64,000 bases of DNA from Aeromonas rivipollensis (GTDB lineage: Bacteria > Pseudomonadota > Gammaproteobacteria > Enterobacterales > Aeromonadaceae), in assembly GCF_037811135.1 (NCBI RefSeq), contig NZ_CP149130.1, positions 1,670,501 to 1,734,500 on the forward strand, given 5' to 3'. The first letter of the stretch is position 1, and every line of letters starts with the position of its first letter. Of the stretch, positions 17,465 through 25,475 are shown in pieces. A program made the translations under genes and the position numbers. The notes below the pieces were generated by a model that had not been told where the DNA came from, did no database searches, and saw only the letters and a program-made list of their open reading frames with translations.

Positions 17465-18880
17465 TCAGGAGGCTCCGTGGTTGTAGTTGCCGTTGTAGGT
17501 TGCGGCGCCGTTGTAGGTGATGGGCGCCTGGGTGTAATCGAGGGCCGCCAGATGGCAGCGGGCCGGGGCCATCTCTGCCAGCAGGCGCCGGATGCGGTTC
17601 GCCTGCACGGTGGTGACCGGGCGGGCGAGGATGACGCGATAGACGGCCCACTGGGACGGATCCCCGTGGGGTTCGTTGCCGTTGTAGGCGAGGGTGCCAT
17701 CATAGCGGCGGCCCGTGGCGCGTTCGATGATGGTGCTGTCGCCAAAGCCCAGCACGGCCAGCGCCTCCTTGATGGCCCAAGGGGTGCCCTTGCGCTGATG
17801 CAGGCGGAACGAGGCGCTGATGAGGGCTCGCTGCTGGTCTTCTGACTCGGCCAGCTCCCACCAATCCACGGACCTGGCCCAGGCGAGCCAGGGCAGCAGC
17901 GGGGCCGGGCAGGTGTCAGCAAAGCGGGTGGCGGTGATCACCTCCGGCGTCACTGTGCTGGCCAGAGTGGCAGCAGCAAGGTGCTCGAGCCGGGTGGCAG
18001 AGGGCGGCAGCAGATCCCGGGTGGTCGGCAATGGCAGGGGCAGGCGATGCACCTTGGCCGCGCCGAAGGTGCAGCCATCAAAGCCCCGTGTGGTCAGGCG
18101 CGTGGTGCTGGCAACCGGCGAGAGTGCCGAAGGCAGCAACGGGGCCGGGACCAGTGCGGCGGTGATGGCGGGCAGACCGGGGAGCGGTACCGCGGGGGCC
18201 AGCGGATAGAGGATCCGCGCGTACTTGGCGACGGGGCTCCCCACTGCGCCAGTGAAGGGGGTCGCGGCCTGCGCCAGCCGGGCATTGAGCCGGTGGGCGC
18301 CGCTCTGGCCGTCAGACAGGGCGCCGACAATCTGGCGCACTCGTGCCCGGTGGCTGCCCAGGGCGCCAAGATCGAAGCCGGCAGGAGCGAGGCGCTGCCC
18401 AATCGTCGGCACCTCGATGGCATCAGGCTGCACGCCGCCTGCCCCGAGTTTAGCCCTGACCGTGGCCACCCCCAGTGCGCCCGCACTGAGCCCCGCCAAG
18501 GTGATCTGGGTGGACATCTCGGGGGCTCCCATGGCGAGCAGGTCGCCCAGAGTCGCCACGCTGGCCCTGGCGGTGGTGTCCGGGGCGCCATTGGCGCCAG
18601 CCTCGATGGTGCTGGGCGCGGTGCGGTGGGTCAGCTTGCCCGTGCCTGCTGCGAACTGACTGATCCCGGTTGGTCTGGCGCGCTGTAATGCCGCCATGCC
18701 ACCGATTTGCCCTGCTGCTATCCCGCCCGTTGACAGGCCGATACTGACCCCGGCAATGGCGACCGGCGCGGGGTCATCGTCACCCGGCAGGGTGCCCCGG
18801 TAGATCGCCGCCCCGTCGAATGACAGGGTGCCGTCGTGATAGGTCAGTGACCCGCGCCAGACGGGATAGAGGGTTGCCAT
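17465..18880 (-). CDS. I: Tail protein I with a large N-terminal extension
   Basis: 471 residues, whereas P2 gpI is about 176. The last 180 residues match the gpI pattern: LLPPSATRLEHLAAATLAS, then CPAPLLPWLAWARSVDWWEL, then RLHQRKGTPWAIKEAL. The first 285 residues are alanine/glycine/leucine-rich with no family I recognise. Both ends carry similar short motifs (YHDGTLSFDG near residue 15; RYDGTLAYNG and TYNGAATYNG near the C-terminus). The start overlaps the upstream stop. It is probably a baseplate wedge protein with an added domain. Confidence 0.8.
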   Translation of the reverse strand: MATLYPVWRGSLTYHDGTLSFDGAAIYRGTLPGDDDPAPVAIAGVSIGLSTGGIAAGQIGGMAALQRARPTGISQFAAGTGKLTHRTAPSTIEAGANGAPDTTARASVATLGDLLAMGAPEMSTQITLAGLSAGALGVATVRAKLGAGGVQPDAIEVPTIGQRLAPAGFDLGALGSHRARVRQIVGALSDGQSGAHRLNARLAQAATPFTGAVGSPVAKYARILYPLAPAVPLPGLPAITAALVPAPLLPSALSPVASTTRLTTRGFDGCTFGAAKVHRLPLPLPTTRDLLPPSATRLEHLAAATLASTVTPEVITATRFADTCPAPLLPWLAWARSVDWWELAESEDQQRALISASFRLHQRKGTPWAIKEALAVLGFGDSTIIERATGRRYDGTLAYNGNEPHGDPSQWAVYRVILARPVTTVQANRIRRLLAEMAPARCHLAALDYTQAPITYNGAATYNGNYNHGAS

Positions 18881-19281
18881 CAGAGTTTGAAGATCTTATT
18901 GGCGCCGGGGTCCCAGGCGATGATGATGTCGCCGCCGTTGGTGCTGACCGGCAGACCCGCCGCCGAGTCAAACAGGGCGATCAGCGGGCTGGTCGCGGCG
19001 CTGCCGGTGTCTTTGTAGATGGCGCAATACTTCACCGCCGCCGTGGGTACGGCGCTGAAAGTGACGTCGGCGGCGTCCAGCACGCCGCCGGTGACCGTCT
19101 TGCTGGTCAGGGTCTGCGGGGTGCCGACCACGTGGGACGAGAGCGTGCTGAAAAACTCGTCGCTGCCCAGGGTGGGGGCGTAGGTGTCTTTGATCAACGC
19201 GCACTTGAGGGTGTCGGCACTGGCGTTGATGGCGCCGGTGAGAAACTTCTCGCGGCCTTTGTCATAGAGGGCGTTTGCCAT
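18880..19281 (-). CDS. Phage structural protein, unknown role (between J and I)
   Basis: 133 residues from the ATG at 19281, with AAGGA upstream. It begins ALYDKGREKFLTGAINASAD and ends GANKIFKL, a pattern I associate with small putative structural proteins of tailed phages. Absent from P2 between J and I. Its stop overlaps the gpI start, so expression is probably coupled. Confidence 0.7.
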   Translation of the reverse strand: MANALYDKGREKFLTGAINASADTLKCALIKDTYAPTLGSDEFFSTLSSHVVGTPQTLTSKTVTGGVLDAADVTFSAVPTAAVKYCAIYKDTGSAATSPLIALFDSAAGLPVSTNGGDIIIAWDPGANKIFKL

Positions 19282-19291
19282 GGTCTGGTCC

Positions 19292-20173
19292 TTAATCGAG
19301 GTGGAGGGTGGTGAGTTTGGCGGCCTGCTGCGCCGTGCAGGTGACATCTGCCAGCGGTGCGCGCAGGGTGACGCTGTCGATCCCCGGCTGGTGCAGGGCG
19401 GCATAGATGGCCGAGAGCGGGACAGTGGCCCCGACCCGGTAATAAGCGGCAGCGGTCTGGTTCATGGCAGCGGTGGCCGCTGCAATGGCCTGCTCCTTGC
19501 CAAGGCCGGTGGCGTTGAGGGTGGCATCGACGGCATAGGGCTTGATCTGGGCGGGCTCGACGGCCACCAGATCGCACAGTGGGCGCACATCATCGGCCGA
19601 GAGCGCCTGGCTGACCCGATTGAGGGTGTCGGCACTGGGTTGGCCGGCAGGGGAGAGCAGGGTCACCCGCACGGTACCCGGCGAGGGGCTGTCGACGGCC
19701 ACATCCGCCACCTCGGCACTGGCCGACAGGGCGTGAAACTTGTAGGCATTGACTGGCCCGGCAGTGGTCAGCCCCTCAAAAGCCATCTGGCCGCGCAGGC
19801 GCAGGCGGTCATCTGATTCATAGACCGGATCGACAGGCGGATTGGCCGCCGGATCCCCCGGGGTGACCAGCAGGCGGGCGATGTTGTATTCACCAACCAC
19901 GTGGTCGAGGGTGGTGCCGCTGGCAAAGGCGAGCAGCGTTTGCTTGGCTGCATCGTTGATGCGGGCCCGCAGCACCACCTCCCGATAGGCGTTCTCTTGC
20001 AGCAGCTTGTTGAGCGGCTCGGATTCGAGTTCCAGGGTGGCGGCGATGGCTGCTTGCTGGTCTGCCGGGTAGTAGCTCACCAGGGTGGCCTTGCGCTCGG
20101 CCAGGATGGTCTCGAAATCGAGAGGCTCCACCACCGAGGGCGGCGGGAGCTGGGTCAAATCCACGTTGCTCAA
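19292..20173 (-). CDS. J: Baseplate assembly protein J
   Basis: 293 residues, P2 gpJ-like (302). It begins MSNVDLTQLPPPSVVEPLDF and contains PGTVRVTLLSPAGQPS. Part of the baseplate wedge. Its start overlaps the gpW stop by four bases. Confidence 0.92.
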   Translation of the reverse strand: MSNVDLTQLPPPSVVEPLDFETILAERKATLVSYYPADQQAAIAATLELESEPLNKLLQENAYREVVLRARINDAAKQTLLAFASGTTLDHVVGEYNIARLLVTPGDPAANPPVDPVYESDDRLRLRGQMAFEGLTTAGPVNAYKFHALSASAEVADVAVDSPSPGTVRVTLLSPAGQPSADTLNRVSQALSADDVRPLCDLVAVEPAQIKPYAVDATLNATGLGKEQAIAAATAAMNQTAAAYYRVGATVPLSAIYAALHQPGIDSVTLRAPLADVTCTAQQAAKLTTLHLD

Positions 20174-20529
20174 TTGGCGGCTCCTGTGGGAATGGCGATA
20201 GAAGCAGACTCCGGCGCGCCGCCGTCCTTGCGCTGCCAGGTGAGTTCGACGGTGAGGGCGCCATCCATGCCGCCGCCCAGCACATCGACCCGGGTGATGG
20301 TGATGCGGGGTTCCCAGTTGATAAGGGCCTGCACGGTGGCGGCCATCAGGCGCAGGCGGGTGGCCTGATGCTGGGGCTGGTCGATGAGGTAAAACAGCTC
20401 GCTGCCGTAGTCGCGGCGCATGACCCGGGAACCCACCGGGGTGATCAGGATGTCGCGCACCGACTGGATAATGTGGTCGGTGGCGCTGATGGCGCGGCCG
20501 GTGGCAGCATTCATGCCGAGCCAGTTCAT
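20170..20529 (-). CDS. W: Baseplate wedge protein W (gp25-like)
   Basis: 119 residues, like P2 gpW (115). Contains SVRDILITPVGSRVMRRDYG, the hallmark of gp25/W-type wedge proteins. Overlaps V by four bases. Confidence 0.93.
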   Translation of the reverse strand: MNWLGMNAATGRAISATDHIIQSVRDILITPVGSRVMRRDYGSELFYLIDQPQHQATRLRLMAATVQALINWEPRITITRVDVLGGGMDGALTVELTWQRKDGGAPESASIAIPTGAAN

Positions 20530-21098
20530 GCCGGGCCCCCTGTTTGGCCGCCGCCAGTGCTGACGCCGCTGTGTTTGTGGGTGGTGACTTCGACGTTGCC
20601 TATCTTGGCGGTGGGGGCGGTTATCTTGCCGCCCGCTTCAATGGTCGAACCGACCTTGAGGGCCTGAGTGCACTCCACCATGGGGGTGATGAGCTTGACG
20701 GTGACGGACGCCTCGATGTTGGCAGACTTGATGCCGGTGGCGTTGAGCGCGCCGGTGGTCGGGTTGTATTCGATGACGGCGCCATCGCTGTATTCGGTGC
20801 GGTCGAGATCCGGGTTGTCATCGTCCGCCATCGGTTCGGGGAAGGCGATGCAGTTGATGGGGCCGACGATGTAGGCATTGCGCAGATCGCCGCTGACCGA
20901 CAGCAACAGCACTTGCTCGCCGATGGAGAGGCGATGACGGGTGCGATTCTTCCCGGCCCGCGCTGCTGCGTAGGGCCGCCAGTTGGTGATGAGGTCGCCG
21001 GTCTTGACGCGACATTCCCCGGATCGCACGGCGGTCACGGTGCCGATGCGGATCAGGTTGTCGATCTGGCGTTGGAGTTCAGTCGGGGTCGGTTGCAT
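20526..21098 (-). CDS. V: Baseplate assembly/spike protein V
   Basis: 190 residues, like P2 gpV (211), the membrane-piercing spike. It shows ITNWRPYAAARAGKNRT and SIGEQVLLLSVSGDLRNAYI, then beta-rich repeats, and near the C-terminus THKHSGVSTGG, the HxH metal-binding apex motif of P2-type spikes. First gene of its operon, 41 bases downstream of a palindromic activator box. No clear ribosome site precedes the ATG. Confidence 0.93.
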   Translation of the reverse strand: MQPTPTELQRQIDNLIRIGTVTAVRSGECRVKTGDLITNWRPYAAARAGKNRTRHRLSIGEQVLLLSVSGDLRNAYIVGPINCIAFPEPMADDDNPDLDRTEYSDGAVIEYNPTTGALNATGIKSANIEASVTVKLITPMVECTQALKVGSTIEAGGKITAPTAKIGNVEVTTHKHSGVSTGGGQTGGPA

Positions 21099-21138
21099 GG
21101 GGCCATTGTTTTGGGCAATGGCTGAGAAGGCGAGGGGA

Positions 21139-21169
21139 GGCCATTGTGTAACGGTGTTTCACAATGGCC
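21139..21169 (-). promoter_or_regulatory. Late-activator (Ogr) box of the V promoter
   Basis: Inverted repeat GGCCATTGTG-N11-CACAATGGCC, a variant of the boxes at FI and O/P with the same arm positions and 11-base spacer. Its centre is 56 bases upstream of the V ATG. Confidence 0.75.
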
Positions 21170-21183
21170 AACAGAAAGTTAGG

Positions 21184-22452
21184 TTAGTTACCTTTCATTG
21201 TTTTGAATAGAGATGCCAGTTGTTCCACTCCATCAAAAGTCGCAGGGAGATCGCTGTCATTACTTACAAGCCCAGAGAAGATCACTGTTTCAAAACGGTC
21301 CAGTGTTATATCACTATTTTTCTTTATTTCAGCTGCGTGCTCTGCGTAATGCTGAATAAATCTGCACAGTGTCATCCTTAGTTCAATTTGCAAGACTTGA
21401 GCACAAACTGATTTGTAGTTAAAAAGAAGAACCCGGAAAAAATATAATAATATAGCCGCGAATGAAATTATTGGCAATAGGTTAAACAATTTAGTTGATA
21501 TATTGCCTTCGTCATTTTTACTAGATGTCTCATTACTATCTTCATTAATCATTGAGTCTTTTTTATCTTCTTTTTTTAATAGGTTTACTTCTTTGTTAGC
21601 CGATGTTTTTTGTTTTTCTTCTATTGTTGGTTGGTGCTTTTCATTACCTTCAAGAGAGCTAGTAACAGGTGTGCTTGAGAAGTATATGTCGCACATTTTC
21701 GCTGCGAAAGGAGATATTGTCAAAATAGCTAGAAAAAACATCAATCCAATCAATCTATTCTTCTCTTCTACCTTTCTTTTGTGAAGCTGATCAAACCCTT
21801 GGTGTAGACCAACAAAATTGAATGCATCAGTATAGCCTTCAATAGATTTTTTTAGATTGTTAGCCTTCTCGATGTTTTCAGATAATTTATCATTCCACTC
21901 CTGTGTTAATGACTTAGCGCTAGACACTGTGCCTGAAATTTCTTTTAGAGCTTTAACCCCTGGACTGCTCATTAACTTTCTAAATAAATGGGTTGAGAGA
22001 TTGCTCATGATGAAATCAATATATTCTCGCGCATTTTCACTAAAATTATTATTTTCATCCTTTGTTAATTTAATTACGTAATTATAGTCAGAAGATAGTT
22101 CGATGCCGCTCGCTAAATACCCCTCATAGAATAATCTAAGCGATGATATATAAAGTGCTTCAACTTTACCCCCGCCATCTGAAATGCCATTGTCAATTTT
22201 ATTTAAGCGAGTAAGAAAGCTATCCCCAATGTCAGATATGCCGACTGAGCAGTGCTCATCCCAGAAGGCTGGTTCTTTGATAAACGCACTTAACATTATA
22301 TAGATAGCATTAATTAACTTTCGTTCAAAATCTGGAATGTTACTGTTACTTATATTTCTTTCGCAATACTTGATAGTATTCTTGATGGTTAGTTCATTCT
22401 CTTTGCTTGAAAAAAACACAATGCAACCCTTCCCTCTAATTATTTTATACAT
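21184..22452 (-). CDS. Unknown two-segment membrane protein (prophage cargo)
   Basis: 422 residues with no family I recognise. The base composition is much more AT-rich than the neighbours, indicating separate acquisition. A soluble N-terminal region (1-230) is followed by a hydrophobic segment at about 233-252, a charged Lys/Glu/Asn-rich linker (about 265-320), a second hydrophobic segment at about 325-350, and a soluble C-terminal tail. It is inserted between V and the Rha region, where P2 has S directly before V. Cargo genes at such sites often act against other phages; that role is inferred from position only. Confidence 0.65.
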   Translation of the reverse strand: MYKIIRGKGCIVFFSSKENELTIKNTIKYCERNISNSNIPDFERKLINAIYIMLSAFIKEPAFWDEHCSVGISDIGDSFLTRLNKIDNGISDGGGKVEALYISSLRLFYEGYLASGIELSSDYNYVIKLTKDENNNFSENAREYIDFIMSNLSTHLFRKLMSSPGVKALKEISGTVSSAKSLTQEWNDKLSENIEKANNLKKSIEGYTDAFNFVGLHQGFDQLHKRKVEEKNRLIGLMFFLAILTISPFAAKMCDIYFSSTPVTSSLEGNEKHQPTIEEKQKTSANKEVNLLKKEDKKDSMINEDSNETSSKNDEGNISTKLFNLLPIISFAAILLYFFRVLLFNYKSVCAQVLQIELRMTLCRFIQHYAEHAAEIKKNSDITLDRFETVIFSGLVSNDSDLPATFDGVEQLASLFKTMKGN

Positions 22453-22610
22453 CTGAATTATTTGATCTGTTTCAGAGCCTGATTATATGTTACTTACCCT
22501 TGTTACATCTGTGTCTGATAAGTCCTCTTATTTATGTTTTAGGTACCTATAGATTGGTCTTGGACTGTTCATTATAACTCTTGGTGTGAAGTATTTTACG
22601 CCTGAGATAA

Positions 22611-22636
22611 ACCAAAGGCCCGTATGGGCCTTTGGT
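22611..22636 (-). terminator. Terminator after the Rha gene (bidirectional)
   Basis: Stem ACCAAAGGCCC / GGGCCTTTGGT with a 4-base loop, 24 bases beyond the Rha stop. T-rich bases follow on both strands. Confidence 0.8.
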
Positions 22637-22659
22637 TTTGTGATTGTAGTATCAATGAA

Positions 22660-23298
22660 TTACCAACCGATAGCCTTGGGTTCGCGGCGCAGGTGGGGGA
22701 TCAGCTTGGGCCAGTCGCTGTCGCCGTGGGAGTTGGGTTGGATATGGCGGGTGCGGTCGGCCAGGATCTTGCGGGCCTGGTTCAGGGTGTAGGGGTACTC
22801 GTGGATGATTGAGTAGTAGCGGCCGGCGTCGCGGTGTTCGGCGACCTCGAGCAAGGGATAGATGCTGCGGGCGGCATCCATCATCCGGTCGGCGGCACGC
22901 CAGCACCAGGTCAGGGTAGAGAGTTCGTCATCGGTCATGCTGATTGCCGGTTGCGGGCGATGGGTGGCAGCGAGCTGTTCGTCCATCCAGTTGAAGGCGT
23001 TGATATAGGCCTCTTTGGTCGCTGCAGCCTTGGCGCCGGTGAAGCCCATCACCACAAAGATAAAGCCGTCTTTGGTCATCTCATACGCCGGTCGCGCTTC
23101 CCCTTTCCCATCCTTATAGGTAACGAGCGCAAAATTGCGCTCGTTGAAATCTTTGGAACAGTCGAGGGTGGCGATTTTGCGCAACACGTCTTTGTGCTGC
23201 TTGCCAAACACTTCGGCGACTTTCAGGGAAGTGGTGACAGGTTGACCTTGTTGAAGGCTGATGAGATCGGCAGGGGCAAAGGGAGTGATGTTGTTCAT
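22660..23298 (-). CDS. Rha-family phage regulatory protein with antirepressor-type C-terminus
   Basis: 212 residues. Residues 18-110 form a Rha domain (VTTSLKVAEVFGKQHKDVLR, NFALVTYKDGKGEARPAYEM, TKDGFIFVVMGFTGAKAAA). Residues 117-212 form a second module (MTDDELSTLTWCWRAADRMM through YYSIIHEYPYTLNQARKILA) that is shared with the truncated antirepressor at 36847. The start overlaps the upstream small Ash-like frame as ATGA, suggesting translational coupling. Rha proteins interfere with phage growth and this arrangement matches antirepressor switches, so it probably influences lysogeny. Exact target unknown. Confidence 0.85.
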   Translation of the reverse strand: MNNITPFAPADLISLQQGQPVTTSLKVAEVFGKQHKDVLRKIATLDCSKDFNERNFALVTYKDGKGEARPAYEMTKDGFIFVVMGFTGAKAAATKEAYINAFNWMDEQLAATHRPQPAISMTDDELSTLTWCWRAADRMMDAARSIYPLLEVAEHRDAGRYYSIIHEYPYTLNQARKILADRTRHIQPNSHGDSDWPKLIPHLRREPKAIGW

Positions 23299-23486
23299 GG
23301 TGTGATTCCTCGGATGCGATGCAGTTGAATCGCCACCAATGAGGTCTCAATCTCGACTGGTGACGAGCTGAACAGGGTTGAGACTACCGGGCATCCAAGG
23401 AAACCGGCCAGCCGTGAGGCTGCCCTGCCCAGCCCGTCATAACTGAAATTGCGGGTGCTACTGGGCCGCACAAAAAAAACACGCAT
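23295..23486 (-). CDS. Small Ash/Icd-like leader protein
   Basis: 63 residues beginning MRVFFVRPSSTRNFSY. The N-terminal FFVR pattern and the following VVSTLFSSSPVEIE resemble small Ash/Icd-like ORFs found ahead of antirepressor genes in P1/P4-type phages (recognition from memory, moderate). Its stop overlaps the Rha start by four bases. The start codon lies in the loop of a predicted terminator and the FF codons are that terminator's T tract. It may act mainly as a translated leader coupling Rha synthesis to antisense control. Confidence 0.6.
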   Translation of the reverse strand: MRVFFVRPSSTRNFSYDGLGRAASRLAGFLGCPVVSTLFSSSPVEIETSLVAIQLHRIRGITP

Positions 23487-23496
23487 GGCGCGTGTT
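23472..23496 (-). terminator. Terminator/attenuator overlapping the leader ORF start
   Basis: On the minus strand: stem AACACGC / GCGTGTT (7 bp), 5-base loop containing the ATG of the leader ORF, followed by T8. Transcription reaching Rha must pass it, so it could attenuate the antirepressor operon when the leader is not translated. Confidence 0.7.
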
Positions 23497-23528
23497 GTGC
23501 GCTTGGAATGCTACGGGGTCTCAATCCC

Positions 23529-23678
23529 GGCAACGGATTTTGCCGTTGCCTGCGCAGTATCGCGCAACCAACCGCAACCATCAACCACCAATCGGCACAA
23601 CCCTGCCCGACCGCACACAACACAAGCAGCAGGGTAGCGATTTCCGTCAGGGCAGGGGATGTCTGTTTCAGCAGGGGG
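23529..23678 (-). ncRNA. Candidate C4-type antisense RNA
   Basis: On the minus strand, upstream of the leader ORF. Two short segments are complementary to the leader: TGTGTTGTGTGC (23613-23624) pairs with GCGCACAACACG (23491-23502) with two G-U pairs. GGAAATCGCTAC (23634-23645) pairs with GTAGCATTCC (23505-23514) around a small internal loop. A perfect hairpin GGCAACGG / CCGTTGCC lies at 23529-23550. P1 C4 RNA controls icd/ant with two such a/b pairings. A related block is at 37416-37566. Ends of the RNA are not known. Confidence 0.65.
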
Positions 23679-23718
23679 CAAACACAGGGCCACAGTGGTG
23701 CGGCCCTCTGCCGGGCTA

Positions 23719-24498
23719 TCAGGACTTCTTGGGCTCTTTGGGGGGGAGGAATGTCTGCTCTACCTGGTCATGGCGCAGGATGAGAGTGCCAGCCTTGTTC
23801 CAATAGGCACAATGACTAGTGTTACAAGCAACGCGTAAATATGGGCCATCATTCAACAATGAAGATACGACTTTTATATTAGTAGGATCAGGTAAGTAGA
23901 GCTTCTTTTTTTGTCGCTGAGCGTCTGTGATTCCACTTTGTAATGAAAGAGCCAAAAGAAATACAATACAGAAGGTTGAAACAATTAAAATAATTAGCTG
24001 ATCAATGATTGGTGAGAGTTTATTAACTCTATCGCTAGTTTTTTTAATTTTCTCCTCGGCCAACTCAAGTAACACACGACCATATTTTTTTCGACGGTAT
24101 TTAGGGGGGGTATATATACTGGTCGTCTTAGTGCTTCTGATTGAAAGAGTGGAGTAGTATATGATTGTCAGAATGGAAAATGCTAAGAAAAACAAAGGAA
24201 TCATTGGGTTTTCAACTGCTGATGAGCTAAGTAGCGAATGACCACCTCTAACTAAAATAAGGTCCGCAGGTTGCTGAAAATCATAAGGGCTCAGTCCAAA
24301 TTCACTTAGGTAGCCAATATGATACATTAAACCGATCAGATAAATAGCTGCATAAATAACAGGTAAGAATAATAGTGTTTTTTGCCAAAATGGCATAGTT
24401 TGGTTAGTGCTCTCATTCGCTAGTAATGTGGGCTCCATTTTATTAAGGAGTTGTTGGTTTCGTTGTTCTCGTAGACTAAATGCCGCTTGCCTGTTCAT
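23719..24498 (-). CDS. Unknown multi-pass membrane protein (prophage cargo)
   Basis: 259 residues, AT-rich relative to the phage core. Hydrophobic segments near residues 41-62 (TLLFLPVIYAAIYLIGLMYH), 98-117 (MIPLFFLAFSILTIIYYSTL) and 168-187 (QLIILIVSTFCIVFLLALSL), with a basic loop between the second and third. No family recognised. It lies between the C4-like block and tail gene S and is transcribed with the late strand. A superinfection-exclusion or lysogenic-conversion role is possible from its place and topology but not shown. Confidence 0.65.
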   Translation of the reverse strand: MNRQAAFSLREQRNQQLLNKMEPTLLANESTNQTMPFWQKTLLFLPVIYAAIYLIGLMYHIGYLSEFGLSPYDFQQPADLILVRGGHSLLSSSAVENPMIPLFFLAFSILTIIYYSTLSIRSTKTTSIYTPPKYRRKKYGRVLLELAEEKIKKTSDRVNKLSPIIDQLIILIVSTFCIVFLLALSLQSGITDAQRQKKKLYLPDPTNIKVVSSLLNDGPYLRVACNTSHCAYWNKAGTLILRHDQVEQTFLPPKEPKKS

Positions 24499-24570
24499 TC
24501 CACCGTCCTAAGTTGATTTGTTAGTGGGGTCGTATAAGTCCCTGATTCTACAGGCCATGCTGAAGCGATG

Positions 24571-25023
24571 TCATGTGCTTAAATGGGCCAACAACAACTC
24601 CTCCAACTTTTCCACCTCCTGGTTGGTGATGCCCAGCAGCTCCCGCGCCGGGTAGCGGATCTCGCGGCCCTTGATGCGGTCTTTGAGGCCGTATTGGTGG
24701 ATGGTGGCGAGCCGGTTGGCGGTGCCGACAAACTCCACTACCGCCTGTTGCTCACTGGCGCGGGCTTTGAGCCAGGTGGTGTTGCTGATCTTGAAGAACA
24801 TCTTGCGGCGAAGGCGGCCCCGGCCATGCTTCAGCTTGGGTTGAGGCTTGCGCGGGGTCATGGGGCTGCCATCGGGCTGGAGGTTGGCGCGGATCCGCTG
24901 TGCTTGGCTGGCGCGCAAGGTGCGGGCCATCTCGCCCGCCAACTGACGACGGGCGGCGGGTTCCATGCTGACCAGCAGGCCATCGGCCCAACTGGTCAGG
25001 CGGCTCAGGTCGTCGGCGGCCAT
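24571..25023 (-). CDS. S: Tail completion protein S
   Basis: 150 residues, identical in size to P2 gpS. A phage virion-morphogenesis family protein needed to finish and join tails. It carries RRQLAGEMARTLRASQAQRI near the N-terminus and ATIHQYGLKDR later. Overlaps gpR by 19 bases. Confidence 0.9.
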   Translation of the reverse strand: MAADDLSRLTSWADGLLVSMEPAARRQLAGEMARTLRASQAQRIRANLQPDGSPMTPRKPQPKLKHGRGRLRRKMFFKISNTTWLKARASEQQAVVEFVGTANRLATIHQYGLKDRIKGREIRYPARELLGITNQEVEKLEELLLAHLST

Positions 25024-25475
25024 GGCTGAGGCTCCCCGTTGATGAAGAGTTCCCAGGTGATGCCGTCATAGGGGTCTTCCGGCGGCTCTGGCAGGTGCTC
25101 CCAGCCAATCCCCTGTTCGTTCTGCCAGACCCTGACCCGCTCGGTCAGCTTGACGGTGATGATGAGGTCCATCAGGTCGTTGGCTAAGTATTCCGCCTCG
25201 AAGGTGATGCCCTCCTTGCGCTGCTCGTCGTTGGTCATCAGCTCGGGCTGGTGTTGGCGCAGCCAGGCCAGCAGCGGCACCATGATCTGGTCCGGGTGGC
25301 CGGCAAAGTCCTCGATGCCGATGGTGAGGGGGTATTGCCACTCGAACGAGAGCGAGCGGGCGCCGGTGCTTTCAACGTTGCCCGGGGCGATGAAGATGTG
25401 CAGCTTGTCGGGGTTTGTCTTGAGGTGGGGCACGCAGCGGGTCAGTACCTCACGGATCTGTTTTGGCTTTTCCAT
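25005..25475 (-). CDS. R: Tail completion protein R
   Basis: 156 residues, like P2 gpR (155). Begins MEKPKQIREVLTRCVPHLKT and has FEWQYPLTIGIEDFAGHPDQ. GGAGG lies upstream of the ATG. It overlaps both S downstream and the o-spanin upstream. Confidence 0.9.
   Translation of the reverse strand: MEKPKQIREVLTRCVPHLKTNPDKLHIFIAPGNVESTGARSLSFEWQYPLTIGIEDFAGHPDQIMVPLLAWLRQHQPELMTNDEQRKEGITFEAEYLANDLMDLIITVKLTERVRVWQNEQGIGWEHLPEPPEDPYDGITWELFINGEPQPWPPTT

Noticed and set aside
16247-17922. Longer N-terminal extensions of the fibre (to 17922) and fibre-assembly (to 16276) frames
   Set aside because: The extensions lie inside gpI or the fibre gene, and the chosen internal ATG codons match family N-termini (and a ribosome site for the assembly gene).
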